Positions 1 to 12,700 are shown, numbered from the stretch's first letter. The stretch is 64,000 nt of DNA from Telopea speciosissima (GCF_018873765.1 NC_057924.1:12921001-12985000); one strand, 5' to 3'. Numbers and translations are program-made. Notes: generated from the sequence alone by a model not told the origin.

Positions 1-420
1 TGGTTCTTGAGACATAAAAGACTTCCTGTACCAATCCTCTCACCAAAACAACATGGATTCGCCCCAAATGTAAGCTTTTGAGAAATGAGGGAAAGGGTAT
101 TTCAAATTGGGATTCAGTTCTGAACCTAGACGAAAAAATAGAGGAAAAACAATCCATAGAAGCTCAAATGAGAAGACACCCCAATACTACTGGTACAACT
201 CTGTTCTTCATTGTAGCTCTTACGATCTGGATAAAACCCAAACGAACAAAAGGGTATAAAATCTGGGTTTTGAGAATTAGGAACACTGAGATTTAAGGAG
301 ACATTGTCACATTGATGGGATCATGAAAAGGACTAATGACCATCTGAGATTTATGTTTCTCTGTACTCTGCAGCTCTGCAGGTGAATTTAATGAAACCTC
401 ATTCGAACCCTAAACATCTG
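1..420. other. No gene recognised
   Basis: I see no supported gene here. A 72-codon open frame at 78-296 resembles no family I know and has no coding context, so I treat it as chance. The stretch is AT-rich and leads into the repeats upstream of the KCR1 fragment. Confidence 0.5.
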
Positions 421-495
421 TCAAGACTCTGCTTTTTTCTGAAATCGATTAGGGTTAATCAAGCATCTGCTTTTTTCTGAAATTGATTAGGGTTT
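421..495 (+). repeat. Tandem 37-38 bp duplication with telobox-like motif
   Basis: Two adjacent copies (421-458 and 459-495) each contain a CTGCTTTTTTCTGAAAT core followed by GATTAGGGTT. A third, partial copy of the GATCGATTAGGGTTT motif lies near 582-598. The AGGGTTT/AAACCCT core resembles the telo-box found in many plant promoters and 5' UTRs. It lies 280-360 bp before the KCR1-like ATG, so it may belong to that promoter. Confidence 0.7.
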
Positions 496-660
496 GAATC
501 TGAAATCAGTGGGTTATAAGAAGAAGAAGGATTTGAGTTATTTTGATTTGAAATTTGTTTAAAAACAGAGAAAAATTTCTGAGATCGATTAGGGTTTTTG
601 AAATCGAGGTTTGGGATCGATGTCTGGACTAAGAGTGAGTTTAATCAATACATCATTAAT

Positions 661-790
661 TAAGCAAGAAAGGTCACGGTCTCACCGCCACCGCTCATTA
701 ATCATTCACTGTATCTGAGAGATGGAGCTTTGTATTAAGTAGGAAAGGTCACGGTCTCACTGGAGCTCTCACAGAAAGATGGAGCTCTAT
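661..790 (+). repeat. Duplicated 5' leader and start-codon region of the KCR1-like fragment
   Basis: GGTCACGGTCTCAC occurs at 672-685 and again at 746-759. Each copy is followed by a similar ATG context: ATGGAGCTTTGTATTAAG at 722 and ATGGAGCTCTATATC at 779. The first ATG opens a six-codon frame, MELCIK, closed at once by TAG. The second begins the KCR1-like frame with MELYIK. The upstream ATG is therefore a degenerate tandem copy of the true start, and would act as a short upstream ORF if transcribed. Confidence 0.75.
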
Positions 791-1071
791 ATCAAAGCTC
801 AGCCCTTTTGGGTTTTGGTGCCCTTGGTTCTGGGTTTCCACCTGGTGCTCAAGTCTGCCTTAGAGTCCCTCAGATGGGTTTACATCTACTTCTTGAGACC
901 TGCAAAGGATCTCAAGAAATACGGTTCCTGGGCACTTGTGACCGGACTTACAGACGGCATCGGAAAGGGGTTGGCCTTGGAGTTGGCCCGGAAACACCTT
1001 AATTTGGTGTTAGTGGGTTGCAATCTTGAGAAGCTCAAGGGCGTGTCCGATGCGATTAAGTCCAGATGTGG
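779..1071 (+). pseudogene. N-terminal fragment of very-long-chain 3-oxoacyl-CoA reductase (KCR1-like)
   Basis: About 98 codons encode the start of a KCR1-type reductase, the ER enzyme that performs the first reduction in very-long-chain fatty acid elongation. Visible are a hydrophobic N-terminal anchor (about residues 8-25), the YIYFLRPAKDLKKYGSWA segment, the SDR nucleotide-binding motif TGLTDGIGKG (usual form TGxTDGIG), and the following NLVLV strand. After SDAIKSR the frame runs into a purine-rich GAAGAAG stretch and poly-T, and no sequence for the catalytic Ser-Tyr-Lys part follows. A full protein is about 320 aa. The family has an early intron, so this could be exon 1 of a gene cut by rearrangement. 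The absence of any second exon downstream in the window favours a dead fragment. The identity is confident; pseudogene status is inferred. Confidence 0.75.
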
Positions 1072-2040
1072 TTGCAGGAAGAAGAAGAAGAAGGAGGGGG
1101 TAAATCTGTCTTTTTCTTTTCTTTTTTCTTTTTTTTGGTGGAAAGGGGTAAATCTGTCACTTCAGTATCTTTTAAGGGTAGTTTAGGCATTAAAAAAATA
1201 TAATCAATGACATCATCACTAAACTGACGGACTTGACCTACTGGAAAGAAATGATAAACTACAGGGGGTGTTCAAGTAATTATTTCAAATGCAAAATAAC
1301 CACAGTACAGGGGTTGTCCAAATAATTTACATTTTTTTTTTTTTTTTTGGCAAATTATAAGATTTTTTAAATTTTCTTGATATGCTGTAAATGAGGTCCC
1401 TAAAATACTGTGGAAAGTCGAGACTGGTTTAAGTTCAACATGAAAGGCTGAAACCATAGTAGAGGCCCGTGGTTTAAGCATTAAAGTTTATAATTTAACT
1501 AACCACTAGAGAGTAGAGAGTTAAAATAGCCAGAAGAAACGGAAGTAGAAACACCTCATAAATTTGGATTATGAGATATTGGGATGGTTCAGGGCTATTA
1601 TAGTTAAGAGAGTGAATGGAAACACCCCAGTAATGGCTTAAAAAACGTATTAATTGGTTTATTAGTATAACATTAAGGTCTTAACCCGGTACCGGTGGTT
1701 TAAATTTGGATTTAAATAGCCAGAACCGCCATTGCCAAAAAGGATTTTAATGCATTAAAAACGGTCGTTGGTTTTTTGTTGTGGCAAGTGACAACACTAA
1801 AAAAAGAAAATTTTAAAAATAGAGTAGTTCTGGAACTCTAAACTTTATTCCAAAAGTAACCATTAATTACTTGCAATATAATAATGAGAGGTCCAGTGCA
1901 TCATTCAAGGCTCATGCGTTGGTCTAGTATCTATATGGGGACACAGAACGTCACCTGGTCTTGCAGTGCTTGTCTTTCCATCTTTCCACATGGTGTGGTA
2001 GTTATTTTACCTATATATAATAAATTCATAAAAAATCAGA
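1072..2040. other. Non-coding AT-rich DNA
   Basis: There is no gene I can support. The stretch holds a polypyrimidine segment at 1110-1135, a T-run at 1331-1348, and otherwise unstructured AT-rich DNA. Short open frames here lack family resemblance. Confidence 0.5.
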
Positions 2041-2044
2041 TTAT

Positions 2045-2284
2045 TTAAAGAAAAAAAAAGAAGCAAGTCAACATAAATACTTGTTCATCAGAGGGGGTTT
2101 TAAGTGGGCGTGCCTTTAAGACACATCCCCAATGTTCGTTGCTAGTATCCGTTTCTAGGATAAGTAAATCGCCAGCAAGGGGAAAGTAAACAGAAAGGCA
2201 AGATTGTTGTATCTCATTGTTGTATCTCATCCTTAATGGACTGAACAATTTGAGAATCTTTGGTGGTCCAAGTACATTTAACAT
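2045..2284 (-). pseudogene. Endogenous pararetrovirus-like RNase H relic
   Basis: The minus strand reads through a segment ending with ILETDTSNEHWGCVLKA. This fits the start of the RNase H domain of plant pararetroviruses (Caulimoviridae; usual core DASxxxWGxVL), with Thr in place of the common Ala. Only about 50-60 recognisable residues remain. Reverse transcriptase motifs, protease, movement and coat proteins are not seen nearby, so this is an old, inactive fragment. A Ty3-type retrotransposon RNase H is the main alternative, since that family shares the fold. Confidence 0.45.
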
Positions 2285-3170
2285 CTCTTTTTAATTTTAA
2301 TAAAAGTTTCTTTTCTTTGGTAGAAAAATCTTTGATATATGTTCGTCCTTAATTGAGAATTCCAAGAAACAATTGTAAGTGTTTCTTATCAATTAGTTCG
2401 GTAGGAAAATTTACTCTAGTTTTTCAGTGTGTTTTTTTTGCAAGCTTCTTCTATATGCTAATAATTCCTCAATTTTTCTAGGCAAAAGGTTTTATACATG
2501 GCCGTCAACCTATATAAGGGAGAGAGGGGGATGTATTATTACACTTTCAACCCCCATCTCTATCCAACAGCCAAGCATAAAAAAACTGAATCCAATTTCC
2601 AATTTACATGTATAATATTATAGTCTTTCAAACTTTTGAGAATAACTTACAAATCAAATAACAATACAAATGAAGAACATAATATTGAATGAGTTTGAGA
2701 GTTGGCTATATGAAATTCTAATTGAATTGTTAATGTGTGATGTCTATTTTTTCGATCCTAACTTAACAATACCAACATTTACCTTGATTATTTCAATAAT
2801 CCAAGACCATCTAAAGTTTTATGCTTTTTTTATAATTTTTATTTTATTTTAATACATGAAAGAGTTAATTGAGATCAAACTTTGAACATAAGTAGAGACA
2901 GCTAGGTATTATATGTCACAAAAAATTAAGTTCCACTTGACCTGCCACATAATATATATTTCTACTTAGCTTTGCATCAAGATTTAGTCTTGTTAGGCCT
3001 ACACATACTCACCCAAATTATTAAAGAATGAGTATGTTCTTCATATACAATTTTTTTTAATCAATCATGGCAATGGTCCATAGGCTACTAGGATGGCAAT
3101 CCAAGAGGGCGGCCAGGGGTAGGTGTGTGAGGAGGGACAACAAGATGTTAAGCATCTGATGGGGGGAGGG

Positions 3171-3196
3171 AGGGAGAGAGAGAGAGAGAGAGAGAG
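3171..3196. repeat. GA microsatellite
   Basis: This is an uninterrupted run of GA units preceded by GGGAGGGAGGGA. Confidence 0.9.
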
Positions 3197-4789
3197 TCAA
3201 ATAAGCAACCTCTCCCTTAGACTTGGGCCAGCACTCTGGCAACCACCACCACGCCAAAAGGTAGTTTCCTCTTCATATACTTGAATGTACTTCTTAGGAT
3301 ACGAACAAAAGCTATGTTTTTATAGAATAGTCTACAAATAAATGGTTTTAGAATATTATTATAATCATAAATAATTATATTATGTTATAAAAACATTTAT
3401 AATAAATAAGTAGTATAAAAAATATAATCAATTCCAACAAAGAAACCCTTTTGGCTCTATAACCAATTTTATTTTGACATATGGTAATATAAATATTGCT
3501 TTCTTGTTTATATATATTTTTCTTCCTCTGTATCTATTTCTTTGTTATGATTCAGGACATCTCATCCTCCTTTTCTATGTACTCTTAATGCCTTTTCTTC
3601 TTAATGAAAGCCTTTTGGTTTTCCATTTATAAAAAACCAAAAAAGATGAGAATTCCTCTTGAATAAGCGACGGGTCACACTTGGTGGTTTATATGAACCA
3701 CTATATTATTGCCACTCCACTTGACGTTCAAAGCATCATCCTAACACATTGTAATGTCAGATTGAATAAAAAATAACACATTGTTAAATGAACAAGTGAT
3801 CAATTTGACCACACAATTTGTATATCAAAATCAAAGATCATTTTCACAATACAAAGGGGCATATAAATTTACAAAAATCAGAAATTGGTTTCCAACTCTA
3901 TTAGAGGTAGAACCAGTTCCATAATAAACTCTTAACATCAGTGGTGAAATTTTTTTAGGCAATCAATTAAATATGTACCCTTCAACAAAGAAATACTTTG
4001 TATTTGCTACAAAATAAGGATAATATACAAACACAAAATGTGGCATCTTATTTTATGTCATGGTCTAACTATTTTGTATATTTGTTGTAAGGAAAGAAGA
4101 AATCCGTATACTAAATATATAAACCAATATTATACTTTGGCAAAAGTTTTCGTGCACGGTTTGTGTATGGTGCACGACTGTGCTTGCAACCATCGGATGG
4201 AGATGAGAAACTGTATACTGTATAGGATCATGCCTATTCAATGATTGAAAGCATGCCTGCGTATGAAAACTCTCCCCTTACAATTCATTAAACTTTAACT
4301 TTGGGAAACTATGGTTGTAAAATTGATGAGGAACATTGCAAATTTTCTTGTTAGATTTTGTCAAGATGATAGCAATAAACACTTATGACTTGTGAGATTC
4401 TCCCTCATGTGACCTTATTTTTTGTCGTTGATAGTCATCATCCTTTTGGTGAAATTAGACTTTTAATAAATGATCAAGTACCTCTAGTAGATAGTGAGAT
4501 TCTATTTGACAGAATTATTAAATCTTGTCAATTTCTCTATTAGGTTAGAGAGAATGCTTTTGCTCAATTAACCCCTAGATGTTCAAAATGAGCTGCTCAT
4601 AATCTCACATAGTGGGGGCATTGGATGTTTTCAATTGTAAGATTGAGAGCATTCTTTCCAAGATTGTATTGCTTCTATTAATGAAAATCTAAATGACACC
4701 TTCACTTCCACTTGCCAAAGAAAAAGTCAATAGGAGAATAGCATGTTCATCTTGTATTTGAAAAAATAAAAAAAGACCAACTAAATATC

Positions 4790-4906
4790 TCTCATACAAC
4801 TCAATCAAGCCTTATCCAACTAAATAAAGCTTGAGATTTATGTTTTAACATTTTTAATATATATAACTCTCATACAACTCAACCAAGCCTTATCCAACTA
4901 AATAAG
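4790..4906. repeat. Direct duplication of about 39 bp
   Basis: CTCTCATACAACTCAA followed by CAAGCCTTATCCAACTAAA appears at 4790-4828 and again at 4868-4906, separated by about 40 bp of AT-rich sequence. The copies differ by one or two bases. Confidence 0.8.
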
Positions 4907-7017
4907 GCCAGGTACATGGATGCTGTTTTTCCATTCAATTCTAATAAAAAATATATCTTTTATAAATCACTAATTAACATAAAATTTAAATAAAATTAAT
5001 TTTAGCATACTCACAACTACAAAAATGATATATAGAAAAATGATGTGTTGATTGAATATTCAATTCCACAATTTTAAGTAAAAACTTTCTTGCTAACATG
5101 GACTAACTCCTTTCTAGAAGAAAAACTATTATCTTAATAAATTTCAACTTCAAATTTTTTGTATGTAAAGAATACATGATTCCTAACTTTTTTTTTTACA
5201 TGGTGTCTTCTTATTGAGGGTGTGCTCTTAAAATTGCATATATACCTAAATGTAAAGGAATAGTTGCCTATTTTTGTAATTCATTATTTTCATACGAATA
5301 TTATATTCTTTACACATGTATACAAAAAGATATTGACGTAACTCTTTTATAAATACAAATATAAAATTTTTTTGTATCTATCCATAGTAACAACATGAAG
5401 ATGATTGCTTTCACAACCGATTAAAAATGTAAAAACCTCAACAATGAAATAGTTTCTATTTGAGAAAACTAACAAAAAGGAAAATGTGGCATGTTATTTT
5501 AAATATTTACCCTAAATAATTGATGTTCACTTCTATCAATATATGGAGTAAAAACTTATTAAATTACTATTTTAATATATTGGCTTTCTTTTATGAAAAA
5601 TTATCATTACTATAATAATAGGACCACTATGCATATATTCTATTCAAATGTTCTCTTGATGACACTTTTTTTTTTTGATAAAGCTCTTGATGACACTTCA
5701 ATGGTAATAAAAACTATGTAACCCATGATATATGAAAAGATTTGTCATGTACTGCAATATTCTTATGTAGCCATCGTTTTCCAATAAAAATAAATGGTAA
5801 TATTAACACAAGCTAGTTTACCAATATATATATATATATATTATAACACAAGCTATATGTGGAGAAAATTATCCATAATGTGGGAAGAATGAACGAAGAC
5901 CAAGTGAAGAAGAAAGGGTAACATGAGTGCGTCGTCGAAGACAAAGGAATGGAGGAAGTAGGATGGGGATCAGAAGAAACAGCCTAGAGGATCATCTACT
6001 CCAAGTTTCAAAAGCAAGGGAGATGAGGGAAATTGTTGTAATAAAATAGAACCAGCCATAAATGTGAGACAATTTATTTATTTTTAATATTTATAAGATA
6101 TAGTTATATTTAACTCTGCTTAAATTTGTACCCAAAAAAATTATTCTTGAGTACATATGTATTTTTTTTTAGTTTGAGTACTTACAAAAAAAAAGAATAA
6201 AGTAAATCGATAAACCAATAGTAGCATAATATGCATATGTTGTATTGTGAAAGAGATAAAAATAACTGAACAAATAATAATAGATTACCAATATTTTGGT
6301 TTAGTGAAAAAAAAAACATTTTTAGGATTGATGCAGGATAAAGAATGAGTCTCTCATACGTTTGTTTTGGTTAGACACTATTATCATCTTATGATTACAT
6401 AGAAAATGATGTAGAAAAAAATGGATCTTAATATTCAATTAGCTACACAATCTTAAGTAAGTGTCAGATCTATCTTGTTATCATTAACTAATGATTTTTC
6501 ATTAAAAAAAAAAAAAAAAATTTGAATATGTTTGAAGAGCACCTTTGGAGAGGAATCTCAAGGTGGCATGCTTAGGAATTGTTGTTGCCACATGGCATAG
6601 TATAATTTGAGATCAAATTTTATAGACATATGTTCAAATCATCCTTGACTTTTGTGGTAAGCTCAATCTTACAACATTGAACCAAAATGGTAAAGTAGTG
6701 AATTTAGCTCATAAAGGTAATAGTTGAAATATTGATTTATACAAATTATTGTATTATAAAGTTTGGCTTTGAAATTTGATATGTCCAACCGACACAGTCT
6801 CATGGTTGGTGTAAATACATGGTGCGTATCTGTCCAACTGTTCAGCAATGAAGAATAAAAGATATATACCAACAATGGAGAGACCTATTTCTATTTTATA
6901 CCTATTCATTTCAGATAAAAATCAACTAAAATAAAAAAAAATTCAGATAAAATTAGTGTACAAATATTTTATTTAATATATATATATTTTTTACATAATT
7001 TTACCTAAATATGAGGT

Positions 7018-7184
7018 GGGAAAAAGATCTCTGTACAGGAGTGTGGCCTACACCAACGCTCCCCATGAGTCTATTTCTCTCTTCCCTATATGAAAAGACA
7101 CATCTGCCCCCTCGTTTTGAAGAGAGAGATAGACACATAGGAGTGTTGATGTAGGCCACACTTACGGACAGAAAACTGCTTCCC
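7018..7184. mobile_element. MITE, GGGA...TCCC family, copy 1
   Basis: The element is an imperfect hairpin of about 165 bp. Its left end, with GTGTGGCCTACAC, is mirrored by GTAGGCCACACTT at the right end. The middle carries the purine/pyrimidine motif AGAGATAGACACAT typical of the family. The outer ends are GGGAAAAAG and CTTCCC. Close relatives lie at 18108-18266 and 46276-46444. It encodes nothing. Confidence 0.75.
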
Positions 7185-7631
7185 ATATGCGGTGAAGCTT
7201 ATAGAAAATTACGAAGATAAATTGCTTTGTCGCTGGTGATTAGGGTCTGAGTAGTAAAGAGTTAGACTAACAAGAACTCAAGTTTAAGCCAAAAAAAAAA
7301 AAAGAGTAAAATATGGTGTATCTACTTGTAATCTTATGGCTTTTGCAGCTTGAAACTTGGTGGAAGTGAAAGTTCAGTCGCATAAAAGAATCTTAGCCCA
7401 TAAAAAAAAAAAGCATGGCTCTCCATAAAGCATGGGTCTCCATACATCCTTAATAAGGCAATTGTCAAGCCGATTCTTATTTCTTTTGCATGTCTCCAGG
7501 TCAACTTCTAGGAGTCCAACCATCTTATTTTTTTTATATAAAGTCAACAGTTTGTTCAGCAATACTTATGCATATACCTCAATTGGCAAAGGACCATGTC
7601 TTAGAGGAGAGAGAGAGAGGTGCTCTTGTAT

Positions 7632-7662
7632 CTTTCCCTGTTATATATATATATATATATAA
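7632..7662. repeat. TA microsatellite
   Basis: TATATATA units follow CCCTGTTA. The run lies next to a GA-rich stretch. Confidence 0.8.
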
Positions 7663-8007
7663 AAAGTGATACGTGAAAGATAATCTATAAAAATAAAAAG
7701 AGAGATAATAGGGAGAGAGAGAGAAACTAAGAAAAAAAAAAAAGAATCAAAGGTGGAGAGAGAAAAACTAGGGGATAAAATAGAGGAATTTTACGGACGA
7801 AGTCTGACATCATGACGTAATTACAACAGGCGTCATGGCGTAATTACAACTTACTCTGTCACAACTACACCATAATCCCATGTACTTCCCACAATCATAC
7901 AATTACTCCCCTCACATACATTAATACGGTATTTAAATAACTACACCATCCACGTAATACTCCTCATGTTAAGATCTCCAATATTATATAATACATATAA
8001 TACATAA

Positions 8008-8213
8008 GGGGATGGTTTCTTATAAGAAGAATGTAAGAAATAATCTACACACTATACCAATAAGGAGCTGGAAAATGGTATCATCCATGCGAGGCCCACA
8101 CGATCAATAGAATAAAAGAGCGAGTGTAATCTGAAACCCACTATTTATTATGTGAGAAGGGTAAAAGAAATCTTTACAAGAGCAGTGCATGCTTCCTTTT
8201 CCCTATCACATAT
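8008..8213. mobile_element. Dispersed 205-bp repeat (MITE-like), copy 1
   Basis: This repeat matches 47862-48067 over its whole length. Shared blocks include AATCTACACACTA, GGTATCATCCAT (ATATCATCCAT in the other copy), CCCACTATTTATTATG (CCCACTGTTTATTATG) and a shared end with ACAAG(A/G)GCAGT. Ends are GGG...CCC, as in the other small elements of this window. It has no coding capacity. Confidence 0.7.
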
Positions 8214-8329
8214 TGGTTCCAACCTCCCCCAACCAGGACCAATAATTATTCCTCAAGACCAAAGGGTCCGAGTTGCTTAATAAGATTCGCACATTAAACT
8301 GAAAAAGAAGGATATTGATTTTCCAGGTC

Positions 8330-8660
8330 ATTCGATTACTTTTTCTGCCTAACTTGTCTACTGGGTAACTAATGGCATTTCTTACCAGTATCCTAGTGTC
8401 CGAGTAGGAAAATTATCTTCTACAATTTCCTGTCCAGTCCAATTCCCTAGTGCTTGTAATAAGAGCGGGTAGATCCCACCCAGACAGAGTGTTCGGGCAA
8501 GGATGGAATGGTCATTGCCCCCTTGTTAGGGGCACTAAGAGAACTGGACCGGGCAGGGAATTTGCCGAGGATATAGATCCGTCCGACCACCCACCCACCC
8601 ACCCTTCCTTTCATGCATCCTTATTTGGCACATCAAATTTGAATTGCCAAAACCCTTTCA
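8330..8660. other. MITE-like inverted-repeat stretch
   Basis: TCCTGTCCAGTCC near 8427 is partly mirrored by GGACCGGGCAGGGA near 8546. A CCCACC repeat lies at 8590-8604. This suggests another small fold-back element. I cannot set its borders, and the open frame over it has no family resemblance. Confidence 0.35.
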
Positions 8661-9716
8661 AGTAGAGTAAAATTCCAACGTGAACTGCTGCTTCGTTGGT
8701 TGGTGGCTGGCCAGTAGAGTGCATGCCAACAGTAGGTCAAGAGATCGACTCTCCTGTCAACTAGACATCTTACTGAATCAAGTTAAGTCCTATTTCTCGA
8801 ACACAACAATCAAGTCTTAGAGCAATCTATATTCTTCCGGTTTTGGCTTATTGACTCCCAACTCAGATTGATTCTTTAATCCATGGTGACCACTGTACAC
8901 GCAATATTAATAAAGCTTAGATTCTATAAGATGAGCAGCAAATAGTTCACCTTTCTCGGAGTTCTTTAGATGTTTCAGGGTCCAAGAAGATTTTCCATTC
9001 TTTTCTATCATCGAAGTCTCCATCTTGAGAAGCCTCTGAACAGCTTGATAGTTTTGATTCAACCTTTAAGAAAAACTTCTTGTTTTCCAGTCTTATGCTT
9101 CTACCAATCACAAAAGCCTCCTTTAGCCTCCTTTCTCCTTAATTGGAAAAGGAAGAGTCTACTCTAAAGGAGCACTTGACAGCAAACAAACCCACTGAGG
9201 GGTTGACAACCCTAAAGAAAGAGAAGGGGGGGGGGGGGAGGAGAGACATAAGAATGACAATTACTTTTCCAGGAGATCTTCACTTCAAAGGAAAATGCTG
9301 GCTAAATTCAAAAATTAATGGAAAATCAGCTCTTACTGTAATTTTTTTTTTCACAGGGGATTGTACATGGAAGAAAGTGGCATAAATGATAATATCATTT
9401 TTAAAAATAAATAAAGAAAGAAAATTTAGCAGTGGCCTCATAGAAAATCGTTCTCAGTGTAAAAACGCTCTTTATCTCTACACACACACAAGAGACCAGT
9501 ACTCAAACAGCAATAGCAGATACATGACGGAATCCCATATCCTACGTTTTTTGTTTACATGATACCAACACCATTTCGCATGGTTCATCACTGGATTGAA
9601 TATTACAGATTTTAGGAACTTTATCTGAAGCTTACCCCTGAGATGCTAAGTGAACTGCAGCTCATTATGAACTACTAACTACAAATCTTTGTGCCGTAAA
9701 GGTTGCTAGTCATGCT

Positions 9717-12700
9717 TCAAATGCTTTCTGCAACAAGGGCTACCTGTGTCTCCTGGACAATGATCTCAGTTGGTTCGAGGCATCCTCTCAATGAATCGTG
9801 ACCAAGTTGTGCCCTTTCGTTGTCCCCAAAGCCAAAAATGAGGCCCCTGCGGGTGATCAAAACAGTATGGTATAGCCCCGTGCTAATTTGAGAAATGTGG
9901 TGGGCTTTTAAGCTATCAAGGACTCGGGGCTTCATAACTTTATCAGAGATCCCTCTGTCAGCAAATCCTAAGCTCCCAAAGCCCATCCACCCAAAACCAA
10001 AAACAGAGCCATTGTCCACAAGAACAAAGGATTTCCTCTTTCTCGCACAGACCTGCACAAGGTTCAGATCAAAATGTATACCACTGAAATATTAGTATGT
10101 CACCATATGTGACTAGACTCACAGTCATGGAAAGAAATTGAAGGACAAAAAAGCGAGAAAAAAAAAAAAGTGTCAAGAATAGGGTCATTGATAGACCAAT
10201 AAGATAATTACATTAAGTGATACAAAAAAGCAATCAAAAACTCAAAATCAAATCTTGAATTATCAAACTGAATAATACTATAGATACAGTAAGTGGTCAA
10301 GATTTGACCTTTCAGCACTAAAGCAGTACTTAATGATAAAAGGGAAAATCTCTCTCACCAAACCCTCTAGCAGAGACAGAGGGGGAGAGACGAAGAACCC
10401 AGCTCATGGTTCGATGCAGATCTTCAATTTCCAAGTATAAGAAAATCAAAGGCAAAACTATATATTCTGTTGTGGTTAAAAGGGGAACAGAGAAGGGGAG
10501 GGTTTAGGGAGACATGAACTCGAACCTAAAACATTTGGAATGCCTCAAGTATTCATCATTGCGATCTCATGCAAAAGCTTCTAACCTTTCAGCAAATGAG
10601 AAAGGGGCTTTGCTCCTTTAGATTTTCTGGTTCTGAACCCTAATTGAAATGAGTCAAATACAATTGAATAGCTATAGGAGACTCTGAGCCTCCGGTGGTG
10701 ATGATATAATCACATCCACAAGTCCATTGTTACAGCGATTCTGAGTCTCCCCAATTCCTTTGTTACAGGGCACTCCCCTTGGATGATGAAAATTCTCTTC
10801 TTCCTCCTCCACTCATAGTTCAAGAACTCCCCAAGATCTCGGTAATATCTCGCAATTTGCAAAAGGCGAGACGAGACTTGATGCAAAATGAAATATTACC
10901 CTAACTTGGTCGAGATATAAGCTTACCTTGTAATGTATATATCTCGACCGAGACAGACGAGATCTCTCCAGAACTCGACTATCTCGGTGAACTCAACAGA
11001 GAAGTGAGGTAAGAGTGCATTTGACCTGATTTTTGAGGATTTTCGACGGTGGTTTCGACGGAGAACTTGCCGGAGACAGCAATTAGTGACAAACTTACTA
11101 GATTTGTGAGAAATCATCTCAAGTTTGAAGAAATTTTGAAGGTAAACCATTTCCCCTCCCCCCCCCCCCAAATATATATATTTTTTTCAAAAACAATTGT
11201 TCAAATCTTGGTGAAATCATGTCAATTTAATATATGTTACATAACTTTGGCCGATCTATGATTTGATGGAGTCCGATTTTTTTTATCGCAGAAATTTTTT
11301 TTTTTAAATGAAAAAAAATAGGATCAATAGTGATGGTTTGGAAAGTGATTTTTATGTATGTTAGACACTGTTGGATGCTCTACGGCCTTATGGAATCACA
11401 TACCAACCTAGGGTCTGAGGTGAAACTCCTATTTGGACTTTGTTTTTGCAAAATTTGATAGTGTCATTGTGTTTAAATGGCCTAAAATGGGCTGAGTACC
11501 AAATTTCAGACCCAAACTAGGTCTAAAACCCGCTGAAACCAGCCTTCGAGTTCCAAAAAAAAAAAAAAAAAAACCAACTCGCTGAGATCTTCGCCCAACT
11601 CGGTTTTTTGGCTGGCCGAAACCAGTACCGAAACCGAGTTCTTGAACCTTGCCTCCACTCCCCATCCACATTCCTCTGTCTTCCTCTCTTCCCTACCCAC
11701 ATTCCTCTGTTCCTCCGTCTTCCCTACCAATTTGAGCTGCTTCTTGTTATGCTTACGCCTCTGGTGGTGGTGATATTATGTTATGCTCTCAAGGGGTTTA
11801 TTGTGCCGTTGTGAGGGTTTTGTCAACGCAAGAAAATAAAGATCACGGCTTATGGCATTTCTCTGCAACTATCTCCATGCCTCACCGAAATCTGCCCATC
11901 AAGCTGGAGAGGTCCCACCCCCTCCCGTAACGAAATGCTAAACCGCCGCCCCCTACCGATCTGACCTTTGTTTTTTGTTTCTAAAATCCTCTGTTACAGT
12001 TCTGGCAGCAGCCTACAACTATGAACTCGACAGTGAGCTTATTGCAACTCATGATACTCGGTTTATAATTTAGATTTAATTCACAATTCCAGTGTTCAGT
12101 AATCTGTAATTACATTTTGGCTACATTCGTTGGTTTTTCAAACTCGTTGTCGAAGAGGCACCCTGCAATCAAGCTCTTGCAAGCAGAAAAGTAGGTAAAA
12201 CAAAAGAGGGCAAAGAAGGGGCTGAGGCAGATGAAGAGGGGGTAAAAATGTCAAAAAGGACGTATGTGGTGAGAGAGTACTGTTTTGGATAGTTTTGAAA
12301 TACCCAAACTCAATTTGGATAGTTTAGTTACATAAAGATTGGGTGGGTAATTTTGTAAACCAAAACCAAATTTTAGCTAATCTAGTAATTTTCCCATGAT
12401 AGAATCACATAGGAATGGAAAGATAACATAAATCAGAGGAAAGAAAAATATAACACCAGCAAGAAAAACATAATAGAATATAACACCAGCAAGAAAAAAT
12501 CCACAGAACAGCAACAAAAAGATTGACAAGGTTTTCCCCTACTTATATTCATATACATTATTTTACCTAATTGAATAACGGAATAAAGAACAAGGAACCC
12601 AACTAGAAACATTGGACCTGAGTGATCAACATTCAAAAGCCACTACTTTACATACTTCCCAAAGAAATAACTAAAGAACAAAAAAGGAAAAAGAAACCAA

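Larger units (their letters stand above)
2300..7015. other. Long gene-free, AT-rich interval
   Basis: No coding sequence is supported. The interval contains a GA microsatellite (about 3171-3196), a partial direct duplication (4790-4906), a TA repeat (about 5826-5841) and scattered poly-A/T runs. Open frames here are short and carry no recognisable motif. Confidence 0.5.

Noticed and set aside
8450..8665. 71-codon plus-strand ORF with a CCCACC repeat
   Set aside because: It has MITE-like inverted repeat context, no homology and a low-complexity end.
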